Source: Mytilisepta virgata (taxonomy: Eukaryota > Mollusca > Bivalvia > Mytilida > Mytilidae). From it: a DNA stretch of 64,000 nt. This document shows positions 62,147 to 64,000 of the stretch, in pieces; the stretch's first letter is position 1, and the number at the start of each line of letters is the position of its first letter. The notes under the pieces are model-generated. The model did not search any database and was not told the origin of the DNA. It saw only the letters and a list, made by a program, of their open reading frames with translations. The position numbers and the translations under genes are program-made. The DNA is taken from positions 59,395,455 through 59,459,454 of the forward strand of contig CM051517.1 of NCBI GenBank assembly GCA_028015205.1, written 5' to 3'.

Positions 62147-62692
62147 GAGAATAGAGTCGGGGATAGAATACAGCTTCGTTTTAAACCAGTTTTTTGCTCA
62201 ACTGTCTCATTATTACCAAATAAAACTTTTCACTGACCTCTTCGATTTCATTTTCACCCAAAATTAATTTTTGTCTCGACCGTCTGTAATAAGTAGGACT
62301 TTCTTCTCCGTTGTAAAAGAATAACTATATGTAGTTACTATTATATCAGAATTCAGCATATAACATTGTACAACTAGAAAGAAGATTTAGCCAAAGGCAT
62401 GGCAAGAAATAGCTACAATAATGTAGCTCCTGTGACAACTTTCGACTCGGCGGAGCTACAAGGCGGTCCCATTAATCGTAATGGAGCAGCCGGTTGAAAT
62501 AAAGCAAAATACCATCTCCCAACGTGAGATTTCCAATCCAGTAATCTGGAATTCAAACTTTTCATCCAACAAGATCAGTCATTAATACAAAGAATAGACT
62601 CGGGGATAGAATAAAGCTTTGTTTTTAACCAGATTTTTGCTCAAACCATTCCGGCTCATTATTTCCAAATAAAACTTTAGAAGTTACTCCAC
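62147..62692 (+). repeat. Mosaic repeat block, unit 1
   Basis: Contains AGAGTCGGGGATAGAATACA (62154), CTCGACCGTCTGTAATAAGT (62275), CAGAATTCAGCATATAACAT (62347), a CTACAATAATGTAGCTCCTG hairpin (62413), and a second GACTCGGGGATAGAATAAAG (62596). These landmarks recur within this block or at 63060-63275, so the region is built from duplicated pieces. Confidence 0.8.
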
Positions 62693-63059
62693 TACAATAA
62701 TGTAGCTCCTGTGACAACTTTCTGGCTCATAATTACCAAATAAAGCTTTAAAACTTACTCCACTATATAGAACGCGTTATAATTTCCAACATTTTCCCAT
62801 AGTCTATTCTATAGATCATTAGCACCTTATCAATTGTTTATTTTTTATAGGAGCTGTATTTCCCTATATATTGTCATATTTCAATTGTTTGATAAGCTTG
62901 GAAAAGAAATATACCTAGCCTATGAACCGATGAACCAGTCAGCAAAGTTTATAATTGATCACAGATCTCTTGTGTATATCTTTGGAAACTCGTCACCGGA
63001 ATAGCCGTTTTGCATTAATCTATAGTATTAGATATGATTGACAATGATTCGCCTGGATC

Positions 63060-63275
63060 TTGTCCCGACCGTCTGTATTAATTTAGACTTTCTTCTCCGC
63101 TGTAAAATAATTCTATGAAATGACTATTATATCAGAATTCAGCATATAACATTGTACAACTTGGAAGAAGATTAAGCCAAAGGCTTGGCAAGAAATAGCT
63201 ACAATAATGTAGCTCCTGTAACAAATTTTAACTCGGTGGAGCTAAAAAGCTGTCCCATTACTCCTAATGGAGCAA
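63060..63275 (+). repeat. Mosaic repeat block, unit 2
   Basis: A direct copy of about 62272-62492: CCGACCGTCTGTATTAATTT, CAGAATTCAGCATATAACAT, AGCCAAAGGCTTGGCAAGAA, CTACAATAATGTAGCTCCTG and CCTAATGGAGC in the same order. The two are about 0.8 kb apart. Confidence 0.85.
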
Positions 63276-63589
63276 AATTAACTTTTACGTATGAAAATAA
63301 GATGTCATGTTTATCTGAAATACCATTGATATGTATAATTTAGGAAAAGGTGTCTTAAAGGCCTGTACGAAAATGTATTTACTTATCAAAACTATATGTG
63401 TATTTGTCTAAGATCGAAGCGTTCATTGGTTACCTTTTCCATCAATACCTTGTTAGTTTTTATATTCGTACAAAAAATGTCATATCCTGAATTTTCTTGT
63501 TTTCACATGATCGTAAAGCATTGATAACTGTCTTTTGTGCAAAATTAAGACCCATAAAAAGACACGTATAAAGCATGTAATGCTTTGCG

Positions 63590-63868
63590 ATTTGGTCTTG
63601 ATGGAAACCGTTTGGGATCCCTTTCTCATACCGGATTTGACATGGGCAGCATGGCGGGTTTCCGGCAGAAAGCAGAGAATGCTTATTCTTCCGGGTCACC
63701 TGATTCTACCCCGGTTTTTTGGTGGGGTCCATGTAGTTCATATGTTTTTAGTTTTTAATTTTAATACATGTATTGTTTGGGTCTTGTCTTTGTTTTTCTC
63801 CGGAGTTTGACAGTTGTTTCGATTTTTCCCTCCTTCGAATATCAGTTTCATATTTCTTGACTTTACTT
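63590..63868 (+). mobile_element. Solo 3' tail of the RT retroelement, copy 3 (opposite orientation)
   Basis: This is the inverse-orientation copy of the tail at 24458-24745 and 35077-35345. Shared landmarks are CTCATACCGGATTTGAC, TTTTTTGGTGGGGTCCATG, CTCCGGAGTTTGACAG and TTTCTTGACTTTACTTT. It keeps a 91-codon frame (63535-63810) through the tail, with FLIPDLTWAAWR and FGGVHVVHMFLVFN. Parts of the same translation appear in copy 1. I treat this as tail sequence and not as a host gene. Confidence 0.8.
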
Positions 63869-64000
63869 TTAGAGTAGATCTATGAAAAATGCTAGATGTA
63901 TAATACGATTTGAACTGTTTTATACGGATTATTTATACTATATAGCCATCGAGGTAGGGTTTAGGTTTGTAAATATTGTTAAATGTTTATCATGTACAAA

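Overview
This window looks like a piece of animal (eukaryotic) nuclear genome, most likely from a marine bivalve of the mussel type. It is strongly AT-rich and has no packed prokaryote-like genes. It is dominated by introns, intergenic DNA and decayed mobile elements. Several repeat families match what I recall as common in mussel genomes: tRNA-derived SINEs ending in (AAAC)n, elements ending in (AATC)n, TTAA-flanked MITEs, and long fold-back elements with a TCGCTACGCTCA core. The species call is inference from repeat content and was not checked against a database.

Only one convincing host gene fragment is present: a minus-strand exon at 37654-38143. It encodes the N-terminus and first three membrane segments of a class A, peptide-receptor-like GPCR, and ends at a clean GT splice donor inside the E/DRY motif. 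The exons for helices 4-7 should lie further along the minus strand (lower coordinates). I could not find them, and they may be outside the window. Most other open reading frames are short and occur at the rate expected by chance.

The best-resolved mobile elements are two copies (13794-16124 and 51080-53366) of one roughly 2.3 kb non-autonomous DNA transposon. It has CAGTTGAG-type terminal inverted repeats, TA flanks and arrays of a 26-bp hairpin repeat near both ends. The copies carry different nested insertions. Copy 2 has a SINE with an 11-bp target duplication at a site that is empty in copy 1, plus a 0.4 kb insertion. Copy 1 has a 0.8 kb insertion with its own inverted ends, and a SINE with a 13-bp duplication across its right terminus. 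Removing copy 2 in silico with one TA leaves a 100-codon open frame across the junction, so it may have landed in a coding sequence.

Other elements are: a frameshifted reverse-transcriptase pseudogene (24458-25530, minus) whose 3' tail recurs alone at 35077-35345 and 63590-63868; TTAA-flanked MITEs (5172-5572, 32608-32888); a TA-flanked MITE (59502-59689); further SINEs (27398-27664, 31286-31366, 55172-55338); an (AATC)n-tailed retroposon family (34315-34640 and 61701-62061, the latter with a 10-bp target duplication); many long inverted repeats; decayed tandem repeats; and a mosaic of duplicated blocks at 61.5-63.3 kb.

I found no rRNA, intact tRNA, CRISPR array, operon or defence system. 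I did not find evidence for a new multi-gene system. The most interesting material is the layered transposon history, the hairpin-array transposon family, and the orphan receptor exon.
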